A DNA stretch of 64,000 nucleotides from Gammaproteobacteria bacterium. Its GTDB lineage: Bacteria > Pseudomonadota > Gammaproteobacteria > Steroidobacterales > Woeseiaceae. The number at the start of each line of letters is the position of its first letter. Position 1 is the stretch's first letter. Where the stretch lies: contig JAADHU010000029.1 in assembly GCA_013151645.1 (NCBI GenBank), forward strand, positions 62,001 to 126,000, read 5' to 3'. Shown here piece after piece: positions 18,739 to 29,123 of this stretch. The notes beneath the pieces were generated by a model. It had not been told where the DNA came from and made no database searches. It saw only the letters and a program-made list of their open reading frames with translations. A program made the translations under genes and the position numbers.

Positions 18739-20493
18739 ATGGATAATCAACGACTGCTGCTTTGGGGATTCTTCGGTCTGATGGTTTGGTTCACCTACCA
18801 GGCATGGATGCAGGACTACGCGTTGCCAGAGCCGCAAGCCGCGACGACAACGATTGAGCAACAGCAAACCCCGGCCACAAGCGACGTAAATTTGCCAGCG
18901 CTGCCGGGCCTGGACGAGGCCGTCACCGCCGACGCACTGGATGCACCGCCGGCCATTGAACCGGCCAGCCAACCGACCCTCGACGCGCCCGCAAACATCA
19001 CCACAACCACGGACAACGACCTCATCACCGTACGCACCGATGTGCTGGAGCTGAAAATCAATACTCGCGGCGCAACATTGCAGCGGGCAACACTGTTGAG
19101 ATACCCCGTTGCAAAAGACCAGCCCGATACTCTGGTGCAGCTTCTGAGCCCGGAGAGGAGTGATCTCGGCCTTGTGCAGACGGGTCTGAACGCGCGCGGC
19201 GATGGCGACAAGCCCAGCCATCAGGCGGTATTTACGGCCGCCGCTCGCCGCTATGAGCTCAACGGTGGCGACGAAGTCGTGGTGCCCTTCACCTGGACTA
19301 ACGATGAGGGGCTGCGGGTCGAAAAGACCGTCCGCCTCCGTCGTGGCAGCTACATCATCGAAATCGAGCAAAGAATCATTAACGGCACCGACCGTGAATG
19401 GCAGGGAGCCGCCTACGCGCAACTTTTGCGGCGCTCGAAAACCGTTGAGCGATCAATGTTCGACGTCGACACCTACTCATTCGATGGCCCGGTGATTTAC
19501 GACGGCGAAAAATCGTCCAAGCTAAAGCACGACGACCTGCTGGAAGACGGACCGTTTAACTTCAGCACGCCCGCCGGCTGGCTCGCCGCCATACAACACC
19601 ACTTTCTAACCGCCGTTGTGCCGCCTGCCGGTACGGAGCAACGCTACAGCATTTCGTTGCGCGGCGACATTTCGCTCGCCAGCGTTATCGGGCCGACAGA
19701 AAGCGTCGCGCCAGGTACCGATGCCGTGTTCGAAACAACGGTGTTCGTCGGCCCCAAACTCCAGGCACAGCTCGACCAGGTTGACCCGACCCTCAAACTG
19801 ACCGTCGACTATGGCTGGCTAACCATTATTTCCGAGCCACTGTTCTGGTTATTAAGCAAGGTCTTCTGGCTGGTCAACAACTGGGGCCTGGCCATTATTC
19901 TGGTCACGGCCATCATCAAAGCCGCCTTTTACAAACTGACCCAGGCGAGCGGTCGCTCCATGGCGAAAATGCGTGAAATTCAACCGCGCATGAAAGCGCT
20001 CCAGGACCGATATAAGGACGACCGACCGGCCCTCAGTCAGGCGATGATGGACCTGTATAAACGCGAAAAGGTAAACCCCGCTGCCGGTTGTCTGCCAGTG
20101 CTGGTGCAGATGCCGTTTTTTCTGGCCTTCTATTGGGTGCTACTGGAAAGTGTCGAAATGCGTCAGGCGCCCTTCGCGCTTTGGATTACCGATCTATCCA
20201 CGCGCGATCCCTTTTTCATATTGCCGATCATCATGGGCGGCGCGATGCTCTTCCAGCAGCGTCTGAATCCTGCGCCGGCCGATCCGATACAGGCGAAAGT
20301 CATGCAGGTCATGCCGATCGTCTTCACCGGCTTTTTCGCCTTTTTCCCTTCTGGCCTGGTGCTTTACTGGGTAACCAACACAATCTTGTCGATCGCGCAG
20401 CAGTGGCGCATCAACAAGATAGTCGCGGAGGAAAACAAGAGCAAAAAGAAGGGTGGCGGGAAGAAAAAAGAGAAAGCGAAAAAGAACGAGTAG
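18739..20493 (+). CDS. yidC: Membrane protein insertase YidC
   Basis: This 584-residue inner-membrane protein inserts and folds membrane proteins, alone or with SecYEG. The N-terminal membrane segment is MDNQRLLLWGFFGLMVWFTY (1-20). A large periplasmic domain (about 60-350) carries the beta-supersandwich fold typical of Gram-negative YidC. The conserved translocase core follows, with FYKLTQASGRSMAKMREIQP, the coiled cytoplasmic loop and MPIVFTGFFAFFPSGLVLYW. The tail is Lys-rich (KKKGGGKKKEKAKKNE) and could contact ribosomes. It lies seven bases after rnpA; the small gene yidD that usually sits between them is absent. Confidence 0.97.
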   Translation: MDNQRLLLWGFFGLMVWFTYQAWMQDYALPEPQAATTTIEQQQTPATSDVNLPALPGLDEAVTADALDAPPAIEPASQPTLDAPANITTTTDNDLITVRTDVLELKINTRGATLQRATLLRYPVAKDQPDTLVQLLSPERSDLGLVQTGLNARGDGDKPSHQAVFTAAARRYELNGGDEVVVPFTWTNDEGLRVEKTVRLRRGSYIIEIEQRIINGTDREWQGAAYAQLLRRSKTVERSMFDVDTYSFDGPVIYDGEKSSKLKHDDLLEDGPFNFSTPAGWLAAIQHHFLTAVVPPAGTEQRYSISLRGDISLASVIGPTESVAPGTDAVFETTVFVGPKLQAQLDQVDPTLKLTVDYGWLTIISEPLFWLLSKVFWLVNNWGLAIILVTAIIKAAFYKLTQASGRSMAKMREIQPRMKALQDRYKDDRPALSQAMMDLYKREKVNPAAGCLPVLVQMPFFLAFYWVLLESVEMRQAPFALWITDLSTRDPFFILPIIMGGAMLFQQRLNPAPADPIQAKVMQVMPIVFTGFFAFFPSGLVLYWVTNTILSIAQQWRINKIVAEENKSKKKGGGKKKEKAKKNE

Positions 20494-20507
20494 CGCTTTC
20501 GAAAAGA

Positions 20508-20534
20508 GCCCCGCGGGGCGTCGCGTATACGCGA
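20508..20534. repeat. Two adjacent perfect palindromes downstream of yidC
   Basis: GCCCCGCGGGGC (20508-20519) and TCGCGTATACGCGA (20521-20534) are separated by one base in the 110-base gap before mnmE. Neither is followed by a T-run. They could form back-to-back hairpins in the transcript or be a protein-binding site; I cannot tell which. Confidence 0.5.
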
Positions 20535-20603
20535 ATGCCGCGCCTAAACTCATCCAGCCGTGGCGGGATCGACGCCATGAAACCTTATTGTTTCTAATTA
20601 ACA

Positions 20604-21959
20604 ATGAACAAGCGAACAACCTATGCGCAGGACACGATCGTCGCTCGGGCAACGCCGGCCGGCGTGGGCGGGGTTGCTGTGGTGCGGATATCCGGATCGG
20701 ACGTGGAACGCATAGCGGCGCAAATGCTGAACAAACAGCTGGTTCCACGTTATGCAGAGCTTTGTAATTTTTCAAACGCCGCAGGCACACTTCTCGATCG
20801 CGGACTGGCGCTCTATTTCCCGGGGCCGCATTCTTTTACCGGCGAGTCCGTGCTCGAGTTGCATGGCCACGGCGGGCCGGTGGTCATCGCCTCCTTGATA
20901 GACGCGGTCGTTGCTCTCGGCGCTCGAATCGCGCGGCCGGGCGAGTTTTCAAAGCGCGCCTTTCTGAACGACAAGCTGGATCTGGTGCAGGCCGAGGCCA
21001 TCGCCGATCTTATCGGCAGCGGTACGCAACAAGCTGCCCGGGCCGCGTTACGCTCACTCTCCGGTACCTTTTCAAATGCGGTTGCCGCGCTCCAGGCTCA
21101 GCTGACCGGTTGCCGGTTGCACGTTGAGGCCGCCATCGATTTTCCGGAAGAAGAGATAGATTTTCTCTCGGACGAAAAACTCCTGCAGCGGATAGCCGCA
21201 TGCGACACGGCTTTTGACGCGATCAAAACGTCGGCCACAACGGGTCGGGTGCTGCGCGATGGTTTTCAAATCGTTATCGTCGGCAAGCCGAATGTTGGCA
21301 AGTCGAGCCTGCTTAACTTACTGAGCGGCCAGGACGCGGCCATCGTTACCGACGTCGCCGGAACGACCCGCGATATCCTGCGGGAACATATAGAAATAGA
21401 CGGCCTTGCCGTGGAGCTGATCGATACCGCCGGGCTGCGCAACGACCCGGACACGATAGAAGCAGAAGGGATCCGTCGAGCGAAAGCAGCGATGGCTACC
21501 GCGGATGCGGCATTGTGGCTGCAGGACGCCACCGACACAGCCGATGATGACGCCCCCGGTGAAGCGCTGCCGGAGAACCTTCCCGTCGTCGTGATCAAAA
21601 ACAAAAGCGACCTTCTTGAAGGCGACGAAAGACAACCGAAAGACGGCGACGAAAGTGTCTACCTGTCGGCAAAGACAGGAGATGGCCTGGCGGAACTGAT
21701 TGAGACAATAAAATCGCTCGCCGGCTATCGGGGTCCGGGCCACGGAACCTTTACCGCGCGACAACGACACCTCGATGCGCTCGATCGGGCGCAGCAACAT
21801 TTCAAGTGCGGCGAGGAGGCATTGAGCCGTGACCGATCCGGCGAAATTCTTGCAGAGGAGCTGCGCCTCGCGCAACAGGCGTTAGGGGAAATTACCGGTG
21901 CGTTATCCAGCGATGATTTGCTGGGGAAAATTTTCTCCGAGTTCTGTATCGGCAAATAA
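20604..21959 (+). CDS. mnmE: tRNA modification GTPase MnmE
   Basis: This is a 451-residue GTPase that, with MnmG, adds carboxymethylaminomethyl groups to U34 of certain tRNAs. The N-terminal folate-binding domain starts DTIVARATPAGVGGVAVVRIS. The inserted G domain has P-loop GKPNVGKSSLLNLL, switch GTTRDIL, DTAGLR and NKSD. The C-terminus ends FCIGK, the conserved CxGK motif. All key residues are present. In most relatives mnmG follows directly; here a minus-strand hydrolase/ABC transporter operon lies between them. Confidence 0.97.
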   Translation: MNKRTTYAQDTIVARATPAGVGGVAVVRISGSDVERIAAQMLNKQLVPRYAELCNFSNAAGTLLDRGLALYFPGPHSFTGESVLELHGHGGPVVIASLIDAVVALGARIARPGEFSKRAFLNDKLDLVQAEAIADLIGSGTQQAARAALRSLSGTFSNAVAALQAQLTGCRLHVEAAIDFPEEEIDFLSDEKLLQRIAACDTAFDAIKTSATTGRVLRDGFQIVIVGKPNVGKSSLLNLLSGQDAAIVTDVAGTTRDILREHIEIDGLAVELIDTAGLRNDPDTIEAEGIRRAKAAMATADAALWLQDATDTADDDAPGEALPENLPVVVIKNKSDLLEGDERQPKDGDESVYLSAKTGDGLAELIETIKSLAGYRGPGHGTFTARQRHLDALDRAQQHFKCGEEALSRDRSGEILAEELRLAQQALGEITGALSSDDLLGKIFSEFCIGK

Positions 21960-21986
21960 TTGCCGAGCGCAGATCGTCATTCAGTG

Positions 21987-23168
21987 TTAGCCAAGCAGTC
22001 CTTCACGGCGATACAAGCGAGCGCAAACGAGCGTGGCCACAAGACCGAGCAGCAGGGTACTGATACTCGAAATACCGACGTGCAGCATATTTATCGGTTC
22101 GTTCTTAATGACACTGACAAGCAACAGGTGCTGGCTGAGGCTTGGAATGAACATCAGCGCTGTGCTGGAACGAATCATCAATATGCTGACGACCATGATC
22201 GGCAAGGTCGGTGTCAGCAATACAACGCTCAGCCAGGTCTGAGCTTCTTTGTAACTTTTTGTAAATGACGCAACCAGCGTCATTAACGCGGCTCCCAGCA
22301 GGGTAAACGGCAGTAACAGCAAGAAGCCGATCAGCACCACATCCGCTCCAAAATTCGGTGTCATGCCCAGCTGCTGCAGCGGCACGAATTTAAGCGCTAC
22401 AAAAAACGAACACAAACTCAGGAAAAGCGACAGGCTCATGAACAGGCAGGCCGCAAGTATCTTGCCGATAATCAGGTGGTCGCGCATCACCGGCAAACAA
22501 AGCAGCGGTTCGAGCGAGCCGCGCTCGCGTTCGCCGGCGGTGGAGTCAATCGCCAGATTCATCCCGCCCGTCAACAAAGCGAAAATGAAAAAATAACTCA
22601 GCATGCCCAGCAACATCGCGGAGCGGCCGCTCGGCGTTGACACGTCGACGGAATCAATGTTGAACGGTCGCATCACGACAGGATTGACGCCGCGAAGAAC
22701 GAGACGCATGGTGGCCAGTTGCTGGTTATATGCAGACAGGGCATCCATTACACGCCCGGACTCCCGCCTCGCGGTATTGTTCGCCCGGTCGGAAATAATC
22801 TCGATGCGTACTGGAGTCGCTGCCGCCAGATCCGCACTGATCGACTCGGGAATAACCACGACGACGGAATTCTCTCCCTCACGCACCGCGCGCAGGGCCG
22901 CCTCACGATCCGACGGTCCGTCCGCTAACTTGATGTTCCTGCTTTCAAGAAAGCGAAGAAGATTAGGCGCGTAGTCGCTACCGATAACCGGCAGTTCAAG
23001 CACCTTGTTGTCGTCTGTCAGGGACTGCTTCAAGGACAAGTTAATAATGAAGGCAAACAGAATCGGCCCGAACAACGGACCCAGTAGCAAAGCCGACATC
23101 AGAGTGCGGCGGTCACGGAAGTTGTCCATGACCTCTTTCAGGAAAACAATCAGCATCGTGTGACTCAT
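21987..23168 (-). CDS. ABC-2 type exporter permease, NatB-like
   Basis: This 393-residue membrane protein has one N-terminal segment (about 22-45), a large extracytoplasmic domain (about 50-180) and five or six C-terminal segments starting at about 190. The motif STAGERERGSLEPLLCLPV is typical of NatB and related ABC-2 permeases. It starts in an ATGA overlap with the ATPase gene, so the two are translationally coupled. NatAB pumps of Bacillus export sodium, but similar permeases export drugs and other compounds, so the substrate is open. Confidence 0.85.
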   Translation of the reverse strand: MSHTMLIVFLKEVMDNFRDRRTLMSALLLGPLFGPILFAFIINLSLKQSLTDDNKVLELPVIGSDYAPNLLRFLESRNIKLADGPSDREAALRAVREGENSVVVVIPESISADLAAATPVRIEIISDRANNTARRESGRVMDALSAYNQQLATMRLVLRGVNPVVMRPFNIDSVDVSTPSGRSAMLLGMLSYFFIFALLTGGMNLAIDSTAGERERGSLEPLLCLPVMRDHLIIGKILAACLFMSLSLFLSLCSFFVALKFVPLQQLGMTPNFGADVVLIGFLLLLPFTLLGAALMTLVASFTKSYKEAQTWLSVVLLTPTLPIMVVSILMIRSSTALMFIPSLSQHLLLVSVIKNEPINMLHVGISSISTLLLGLVATLVCARLYRREGLLG

Positions 23169-23893
23169 GCCGGCTCCACCTTCTCGATAGCGCGAACAAA
23201 GGCATCTTCGAGATCATCGCAGCCAGTTCGAGCGCGAATATTGTCCGGCGTGTCGTGCAGCGCAACGCGCCCCGCCGCGATAATAACGATCTCATCGCAC
23301 AAAGCGGCAACCTCTTGCATGACGTGGCTCGAAAAGAGTATGCATTTGCCACTGTCTTTAAGCTTGCGAATCAGGTCTCGCAGCGAGCGCGTCGCCATGA
23401 CATCGAGTCCGTTGCTCGGCTCGTCCAGAATAATGTTATTGGGCTGGTGCACCAGCGCGCGCGCGAGCGATACCTTGGTCTGCTGGCCTTGTGAAAAACC
23501 TTTGCTACGACGGTCAGCGAAGTCGCCAATACCGATTTCGTCAATAACGGCCTGCACACGCGCTTCGATCGTTTCGCCGGGCAAGCCGTACAGTCTGGCG
23601 TAGTAACGAATGTTTTCTCGCGCCGTCAAATGTGGGTAAAGCCCCGCGCCGTGCGGCAAAGCACCGATGCAGCCGCGCGCGGCAAGTGGCTCTGCCACGA
23701 CGTCTATGCCGTCAATAAAGGCGCGGCCCTGATCGGGCTTCAATACCGTGTAAAGGGTACGAAGCGTTGTCGACTTACCGGCGCCGTTCGGCCCCAGCAG
23801 CCCCGTGATGCGGCCATCCTCTGCTCGAAAATTGACACCACGCACGGCTTCGACCTTACCGAAGGATTTGTACAGCTCTTCAACAACAATCAT
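23165..23893 (-). CDS. ABC exporter ATP-binding protein, NatA-like
   Basis: This is a 242-residue ABC ATPase. Walker A is GPNGAGKST, the signature FSQGQQTKVSLARAL is a variant of LSGGQ, and Walker B is NIILDEPSNGLDV. A switch His is present in LFSSHVMQEV. The family matches the CcmA/NatA-type exporters. It overlaps the upstream hydrolase and the downstream permease by four bases each (ATGA), so hydrolase, ATPase and permease form one tightly coupled operon. The substrate is unknown. Confidence 0.9.
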   Translation of the reverse strand: MIVVEELYKSFGKVEAVRGVNFRAEDGRITGLLGPNGAGKSTTLRTLYTVLKPDQGRAFIDGIDVVAEPLAARGCIGALPHGAGLYPHLTARENIRYYARLYGLPGETIEARVQAVIDEIGIGDFADRRSKGFSQGQQTKVSLARALVHQPNNIILDEPSNGLDVMATRSLRDLIRKLKDSGKCILFSSHVMQEVAALCDEIVIIAAGRVALHDTPDNIRARTGCDDLEDAFVRAIEKVEPA

Positions 23894-25353
23894 GGTGACG
23901 GTCCGGAGTGGCCCAAAAAGAAGGGCATGGCGAATTGGCGTTCCAGGCAGGCGGTGTCGAGCTCGTCGACGCTGGCGCGGGCGACAAAATCGCCGATTAC
24001 GTCAGGCATGCAACCTCGGGTGGCCTGGCCATGACCCTGATCCTTGCCGGTTAGCAACAATGTGTTGGTCATCTCGACAGCGGCCATTTCCGCAAACCCG
24101 GGCGGTGTAATCGGATCGGCATCGCCTGACAGCAACAACACCGGCAAATCCGTTTTTAGCGGAGATTTGAAGTGCTCGTCGAGAACGCCTGCCGGCCAAA
24201 CGGAACAAATGTTCCGCAGCGCCTCAACCATCGACGGACCGATATAGGTCGCATCAAGGTCCTCCCTGGTGATTGCTTCGCCGTCGAAAAAGGGCGCATC
24301 TTCGGTGCAGACGACCGCGTTGTGCATGCCAAGACTTAAGGCCTCACCGACGGCATCCGAGATCGTCAGAAGCTGCGCCGCAAGTGGCGCGAAACGATCG
24401 TTTGCCGCCTCGTCGATAAGAAAGGGAATCAGGGCGACGGTGCTTGGGTGATAAGAAAGCAGGCGGATCACGCCGGCCAGCTCGTCGGCGGAGAACGACA
24501 CCGTCTCCGGCGCGCCGCTGACCGGGTGCGCAATGGTCACCGAAACCGGTTCCGCCGAGAGTCGCACCCTGAGTGTAGCGAAGGTCGCCGCAATGTCCGG
24601 AAAGCGCTGCTTGCAGGTCTCGGCCGCCGCGCAGCGAGCAAACGTGTTGTCCAGCGCGATTTGGGCCTGCGTGGCGACCGCGGGTCCCAGGGCCACCTGA
24701 GGCGGTACTACACCGTCAAGGATCACGGCGCGGGTCGAGGCTGGAAAACGGCGCGCAAAATGCTGTGCGACGCGGGTGCCGTAGGAGATGCCATAAAGAT
24801 TGAATTTTTCGTAGCCCAGCGCTTCGCGCAGTGCTTCAAGATCGGTCACCGCCACGCTGGTGGTAAAAAACCGCGGATCGTGCGGTAGTGAATCGAGGCA
24901 GGCTTGCGTCGCCGCACGGGTTTCTTCGAGCGACAACAGCCCCTCGACGATATCGTCGTCCACATCGCAGTCCATGGGCGCCGAGCGTCCGGTACCGCGT
25001 TGATCCAGTAACACGATGTCACGGTTGCGACGGATTTTCTCGAAAGCCTCGCGGTTCGCGGCATAGAAATCACTACTGGCTTGTCCGGGCCCGCCTGCAA
25101 TAGGAACCAGAGGATCGGGCGCCGGTTCCAGGCTCAAAGCCGGCACTACGGCGACGCGCAGCTCCAGCATCTTGCCGTCGGGTTTTGCCGGGTCTTGCGG
25201 TCGGAGGAATACGCCGCAACGGGCCTTGATGCTCGGAAAGGCGGGCCCGGCGGTAATGCGGCAGTCCTCAAGAAGAAGCGGCCCTGCTGCGCGCGAGGGC
25301 GAGGCCAGTACCAGCAGGAGCGCGGTCGCGCCAAGAACTCTGGAAAGCGTCAA
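23890..25353 (-). CDS. Exported alpha/beta hydrolase, S33 (prolyl/tripeptidyl aminopeptidase-like)
   Basis: This 487-residue protein carries a signal peptide ([21 protein letters not shown]). The oxyanion loop is [10 protein letters not shown]. It also has the RG motif [12 protein letters not shown], the nucleophile elbow [12 protein letters not shown], the acid in [14 protein letters not shown] and the catalytic His in [11 protein letters not shown]. This is the pattern of S33 exported aminopeptidases such as the tripeptidyl aminopeptidases. The start is a TTG with GAGG eight bases upstream. It likely cleaves small peptides in the periplasm. Its coupling to a NatAB-like exporter suggests that the two act on the same compound, but this is inference. 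Confidence 0.87.
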   Translation of the reverse strand: MTLSRVLGATALLLVLASPSRAAGPLLLEDCRITAGPAFPSIKARCGVFLRPQDPAKPDGKMLELRVAVVPALSLEPAPDPLVPIAGGPGQASSDFYAANREAFEKIRRNRDIVLLDQRGTGRSAPMDCDVDDDIVEGLLSLEETRAATQACLDSLPHDPRFFTTSVAVTDLEALREALGYEKFNLYGISYGTRVAQHFARRFPASTRAVILDGVVPPQVALGPAVATQAQIALDNTFARCAAAETCKQRFPDIAATFATLRVRLSAEPVSVTIAHPVSGAPETVSFSADELAGVIRLLSYHPSTVALIPFLIDEAANDRFAPLAAQLLTISDAVGEALSLGMHNAVVCTEDAPFFDGEAITREDLDATYIGPSMVEALRNICSVWPAGVLDEHFKSPLKTDLPVLLLSGDADPITPPGFAEMAAVEMTNTLLLTGKDQGHGQATRGCMPDVIGDFVARASVDELDTACLERQFAMPFFLGHSGPSP

Positions 25354-25502
25354 TTCGTGAACCTCACAGTCAAGAGCGCGCTATCTTCCCGATTCGGCAA
25401 AGCCAAGTAAAGCGCGGTGAGCCGTCAAGCGGACCGGCTCGCTGGCGACAGGCCGTTTCGCGCTATAGAATCCGCTCTCCCTTAACCCCCGATAGTCATG
25501 CC

Positions 25503-27410
25503 ATGTCTGCCGACAATACCTTCGACGTAGTAGTAATCGGTGGCGGTCACGCCGGTACCGAAGCGGCTCTCGCCGCCGCTCGCTCGGGCGCGCGTACGCT
25601 TCTGATTACCCAAAACATCTCGACACTGGGACAAATGAGCTGCAATCCCGCCATCGGCGGTATCGGCAAGGGGCACCTGACCAAAGAAATTGACGCGCTG
25701 GGCGGAGCCATGGCTCGCGCTATCGATCGTGCCGGCATTCAGTTTCGTACGTTAAACGCAAGCAAGGGCGCGGCGGTACGCGCGACCCGTGCGCAGGCCG
25801 ATCGGCAACTCTACCGGGCGGCAATTCGCGCCATGCTCGAGAACCAGCCGGGACTGCAAATCCTGCAGCAGACCGTGGACGATTTAATCGTGGAACAAGA
25901 TCGTATCGTCGGCGTGATATCGGATCTCGGTCAGAAGTTCTTCGCGCCGAGTGTTGTGCTTACCGTCGGCACGTTTCTGGGCGGCCGCATCCTGATGGGT
26001 GACACCGAAAAGCCCGGTGGTCGCAGCGGCGACCCGGCATCCATTCGGCTGGCGGAGCGACTGCGCGAGCTGCCTTTTCGGGTTGCGAGACTCAAGACCG
26101 GCACGCCGCCGCGGCTTGATCGCAAGAGCATTAACTACGCCGTAATGACACCGCAGCCGGGCGACGAACCGCGACCGGTATTTTCATTTCTGGGCCGCCG
26201 CCAGGACCACCCGCGGCAGGTGCTTTGCCACATCACCCGGACGTGCGAGAAAACCCACGAAATAATTCGCGCGTCACTGCATGAATCACCGATGTACCGG
26301 GGAGTCATTGAAGGCGTGGGGCCGCGATATTGCCCGTCCGTCGAAGACAAGGTGGTGCGATTCGCCGACCGAAACGCGCACCAGGTTTTTGTTGAGCCGG
26401 AGGGGCTGAACTCCAACGAGGTCTACCCCAATGGTATTTCAACCAGCCTGCCCTACGAGTGCCAGCTCCGTTTCGTGCGCTCAATTGCGGGTTTTGAGCG
26501 TGCGATAATTACCCAGCCGGGTTATGCGATTGAGTACGACTATTTTGACCCGCGCGATTTGCAACCGACCCTCGAAACGAAATTTATCGGCGGGCTTTAT
26601 TTTGCCGGACAAATTAACGGTACAACCGGGTATGAAGAGGCGGGCGCACAGGGCTTGCTCGCCGGAATCAATGCCTCGCGCCGGGCACGCGAACTCGATA
26701 GCTGGTATCCGGCCCGTCACGAGGCCTATCTCGGCGTGCTGGTCGACGACCTGATTACGCGCGGCGTCAGCGAGCCTTATCGAATGTTTACGAGCCGCGC
26801 CGAATATCGACTCTTGCTGCGTGAAGACAACGCAGACTTGCGTCTGACAACCATTGGTCGTGACCTGGGTCTCGTGGACGAAGCGCGGTGGCGGGTTTTT
26901 GAGGCGAAACGGAAAGCCGTGCAGCAAGAGCAGGAGCGGCTCGGCAAGATAATGGTGCGAACGGCGGACCTGACGGAAGAGGATGAACAAATTCTGGGCA
27001 AGGACTTTCAACGCGAAGTCCGGGCGACAGAGCTGCTGCGACGGCCGGAGCTGACCTATCGAGCGATCGCTGCGCTGTCTTCGGTGGGCCAGGGAGACTG
27101 GCGCGCGCCATTCAATACCGAGGTGGCAGAGCAGGTTGAAACGCAACTGGAAGTCCAGGCGAAATACCAGGGCTATATTGAGCGACAAGAGCGTGAGATC
27201 GAGCGACATGCGAAACAGGAGTCGCTGCAGCTGCCGCCGGACATCGACTATGGCCGTGTAACCGGCTTGTCCAACGAGGCCCGTCAGCGGCTGATCGCGG
27301 TACGGCCAACGACGCTCGGGCAGGCGTCTCGGCTCGAGGGTATTACGCCATCGACCGTTTCGTTGCTGCTCATTCACCTCAAGAAACGCAGCCTGCGAAA
27401 GACGGCCTGA
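25503..27410 (+). CDS. mnmG: tRNA uridine 5-carboxymethylaminomethyl modification enzyme MnmG
   Basis: This 635-residue FAD/NADH enzyme partners MnmE. It shows the FAD-binding [17 protein letters not shown] near residue 13, and the GidA signatures [20 protein letters not shown] and [33 protein letters not shown] and the C-terminal [18 protein letters not shown] are also conserved. The start [13 protein letters not shown] gives normal length. A TATAGAAT box lies about 35 bases upstream and may be the -10 element. The usual next gene, rsmG, is 16.5 kb away. Confidence 0.97.
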   Translation: MSADNTFDVVVIGGGHAGTEAALAAARSGARTLLITQNISTLGQMSCNPAIGGIGKGHLTKEIDALGGAMARAIDRAGIQFRTLNASKGAAVRATRAQADRQLYRAAIRAMLENQPGLQILQQTVDDLIVEQDRIVGVISDLGQKFFAPSVVLTVGTFLGGRILMGDTEKPGGRSGDPASIRLAERLRELPFRVARLKTGTPPRLDRKSINYAVMTPQPGDEPRPVFSFLGRRQDHPRQVLCHITRTCEKTHEIIRASLHESPMYRGVIEGVGPRYCPSVEDKVVRFADRNAHQVFVEPEGLNSNEVYPNGISTSLPYECQLRFVRSIAGFERAIITQPGYAIEYDYFDPRDLQPTLETKFIGGLYFAGQINGTTGYEEAGAQGLLAGINASRRARELDSWYPARHEAYLGVLVDDLITRGVSEPYRMFTSRAEYRLLLREDNADLRLTTIGRDLGLVDEARWRVFEAKRKAVQQEQERLGKIMVRTADLTEEDEQILGKDFQREVRATELLRRPELTYRAIAALSSVGQGDWRAPFNTEVAEQVETQLEVQAKYQGYIERQEREIERHAKQESLQLPPDIDYGRVTGLSNEARQRLIAVRPTTLGQASRLEGITPSTVSLLLIHLKKRSLRKTA

Positions 27411-27496
27411 GCAAAATGTGCGGCGGTCCACGCCGACAGCGTGGGGATGCGGTATCCTGCCCTGTCTCCGGGAACACGGTGAGCGATCCAGGCCGA

Positions 27497-29113
27497 ATGA
27501 GCTTTCGAAATACAGCCAATATAATGCGCACAGCCGCGGTCGCATTGCTGCTTGTGCTTGTGGCGGCCTGTGGACAGCCAACGGAAGACGACAGCCGCGC
27601 ACTGAATCGCGCCATCGGCCCGGAACCGGAAACGCTGGACCCGCAGTTAGCGCGCACGACGCAGTCGCATACGGTGCTGCGCGATATGTTCGACGGGCTG
27701 CTGACCTATTCGCCAGATGGCACGTTGATTGAAGGTGCCGCCCAGCGCTGGGCGGTCTCGGACGACGGCCTGAGCTACTCCTTCTGGCTGCGGCCCGACG
27801 GTCGTTGGTCGAACGGTGAAGCCGTTGTCGCCGAGGATTTCGTCTACAGTTTCCGCCGACTTGTCGATCCAAAAACAGCGGCTTTCTACGCTGAAACCCT
27901 GATCAACGTGCGTAATGCGGCCGACATCATTGCTGGCGATAAACCGATTGAGACCCTGGGTGTCGAGGCGACCGAAAGGCTGCAGTTGACCATTCACCTG
28001 CAACAACCCACGGCGTATTTTCCGGCCCTGCTCGCACAGGCGGCAACCTACCCGGTTAACGAAACATCCATCACCGCGCTGGGCGAGGCGTTTGCGCGTC
28101 CGGGTAACCTGGTCAGCAATGGTGCCTACAAGCTGGACCGCTGGGATCTTGGTCTGGTCATAGAGCTCGGTCGCAACGAACACTATTGGAACAATGCGGG
28201 CACGGCCATCGACGACGTGCGCTATCACGTGACACCGGTACCGAGCGCCGAATTATTTCGCTATCGAGCTGGCGAACTCGATATCACCAGCACCGTGCCG
28301 ACTGAGGCCTTCTCCCAGGTGCGTGCCGAGCGACCCGAAGAACTTCGTGTATCGACATTCTTGAGCACCTACTACTACGGCTTCAACCTCAATTACGAGC
28401 CGCTGGGCGACAGCCCGAAACTCAGGCAGGCCCTGTCGATGGCCGTCGATCGCGAGGCGCTGACAGAGAAGGTGACTGGCCGCGGCGAACAGCCCGCCTA
28501 TAGCTGGGTGCCGCCCGGTGTTGATCACTACGAGGCGCGACAGTTATCGTATGCAGACATGAGTGCGGCCGATCGGCAGGCTACGGCGAAGCGGCTGTAT
28601 GCGGAAGCGGGCTACAGTGAGTCAAAGCCGTTACACATTGAGTTGCGATACAACACCTCTGAGACGCACCAACGCATCGCGCTGGCGGTTCAATCCATGT
28701 GGCGTGATGTGCTGGGTTTTGAAGCAACGCTGATAAACGAAGAGTTCAGAGTGCTTGTAGCCAACATGCGGGCAATGGAAATTACCCAGATTTTCCGCTC
28801 GAGCTGGAGCGGCGACTACAATGACGCGTATGCGTTCCTGTCGATTTTCGAAAGCGACAGTCCCTCAAACATGTTCGGCTATCGCAGTGAAGAATACGAT
28901 TCGCTATTGCAGCGAGCGGCCACGCAGATCGATCCGGAACGACGGCAGCTGTATCTGGAGGAAGCCGAGCGTGTGCTGCTGGCAGACCACCCGCTCATGC
29001 CGCTTTATTACTATGTCAGCAAACACCTGGTGCGGCCTGACATTCGCGGCTGGCAGGACAATGTGCTCGATTATCACTACAGTCAGCACCTGAGTTTCGA
29101 CAGAACCAGGTAA
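27497..29113 (+). CDS. Oligopeptide ABC transporter substrate-binding lipoprotein, OppA-like
   Basis: This is a 538-residue solute-binding protein of the SBP_bac_5 family. From the ATG at 27497 it has a lipoprotein signal with lipobox LVAAC; an ATG at 27524 is an alternative start. Core motifs include EPETLDPQLARTTQSHTVLRD, the RPDGRWSNGEAVVAEDFVYS block and SNGAYKLDRWD, followed by a run of EHYWNNAGT. The C-terminal part (DYNDAYAFLSIF, MPLYYYVSKHLV) resembles E. coli OppA. It captures peptides in the periplasm and delivers them to the permeases encoded next, with a 10-base gap. Confidence 0.93.
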   Translation: MSFRNTANIMRTAAVALLLVLVAACGQPTEDDSRALNRAIGPEPETLDPQLARTTQSHTVLRDMFDGLLTYSPDGTLIEGAAQRWAVSDDGLSYSFWLRPDGRWSNGEAVVAEDFVYSFRRLVDPKTAAFYAETLINVRNAADIIAGDKPIETLGVEATERLQLTIHLQQPTAYFPALLAQAATYPVNETSITALGEAFARPGNLVSNGAYKLDRWDLGLVIELGRNEHYWNNAGTAIDDVRYHVTPVPSAELFRYRAGELDITSTVPTEAFSQVRAERPEELRVSTFLSTYYYGFNLNYEPLGDSPKLRQALSMAVDREALTEKVTGRGEQPAYSWVPPGVDHYEARQLSYADMSAADRQATAKRLYAEAGYSESKPLHIELRYNTSETHQRIALAVQSMWRDVLGFEATLINEEFRVLVANMRAMEITQIFRSSWSGDYNDAYAFLSIFESDSPSNMFGYRSEEYDSLLQRAATQIDPERRQLYLEEAERVLLADHPLMPLYYYVSKHLVRPDIRGWQDNVLDYHYSQHLSFDRTR

Positions 29114-29123
29114 CCAGCGGGCG

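Noticed and set aside
20738-20753. Possible third parS site in mnmE (GGTTCCACGT...)
   Set aside because: Only the left half matches; the right half of the palindrome is missing.
23165-23893. Firm assignment of the ABC exporter as a sodium pump
   Set aside because: NatA/NatB similarity is visible, but ABC-2 exporters of this type carry many substrates and the linked hydrolase suggests a peptide or other organic compound.
26481-27872. A 463-codon open frame on the minus strand opposite mnmG
   Set aside because: It is Arg-rich low-complexity sequence lying opposite a fully conserved gene. It has no recognisable motif and is a by-product of GC-rich codon use.
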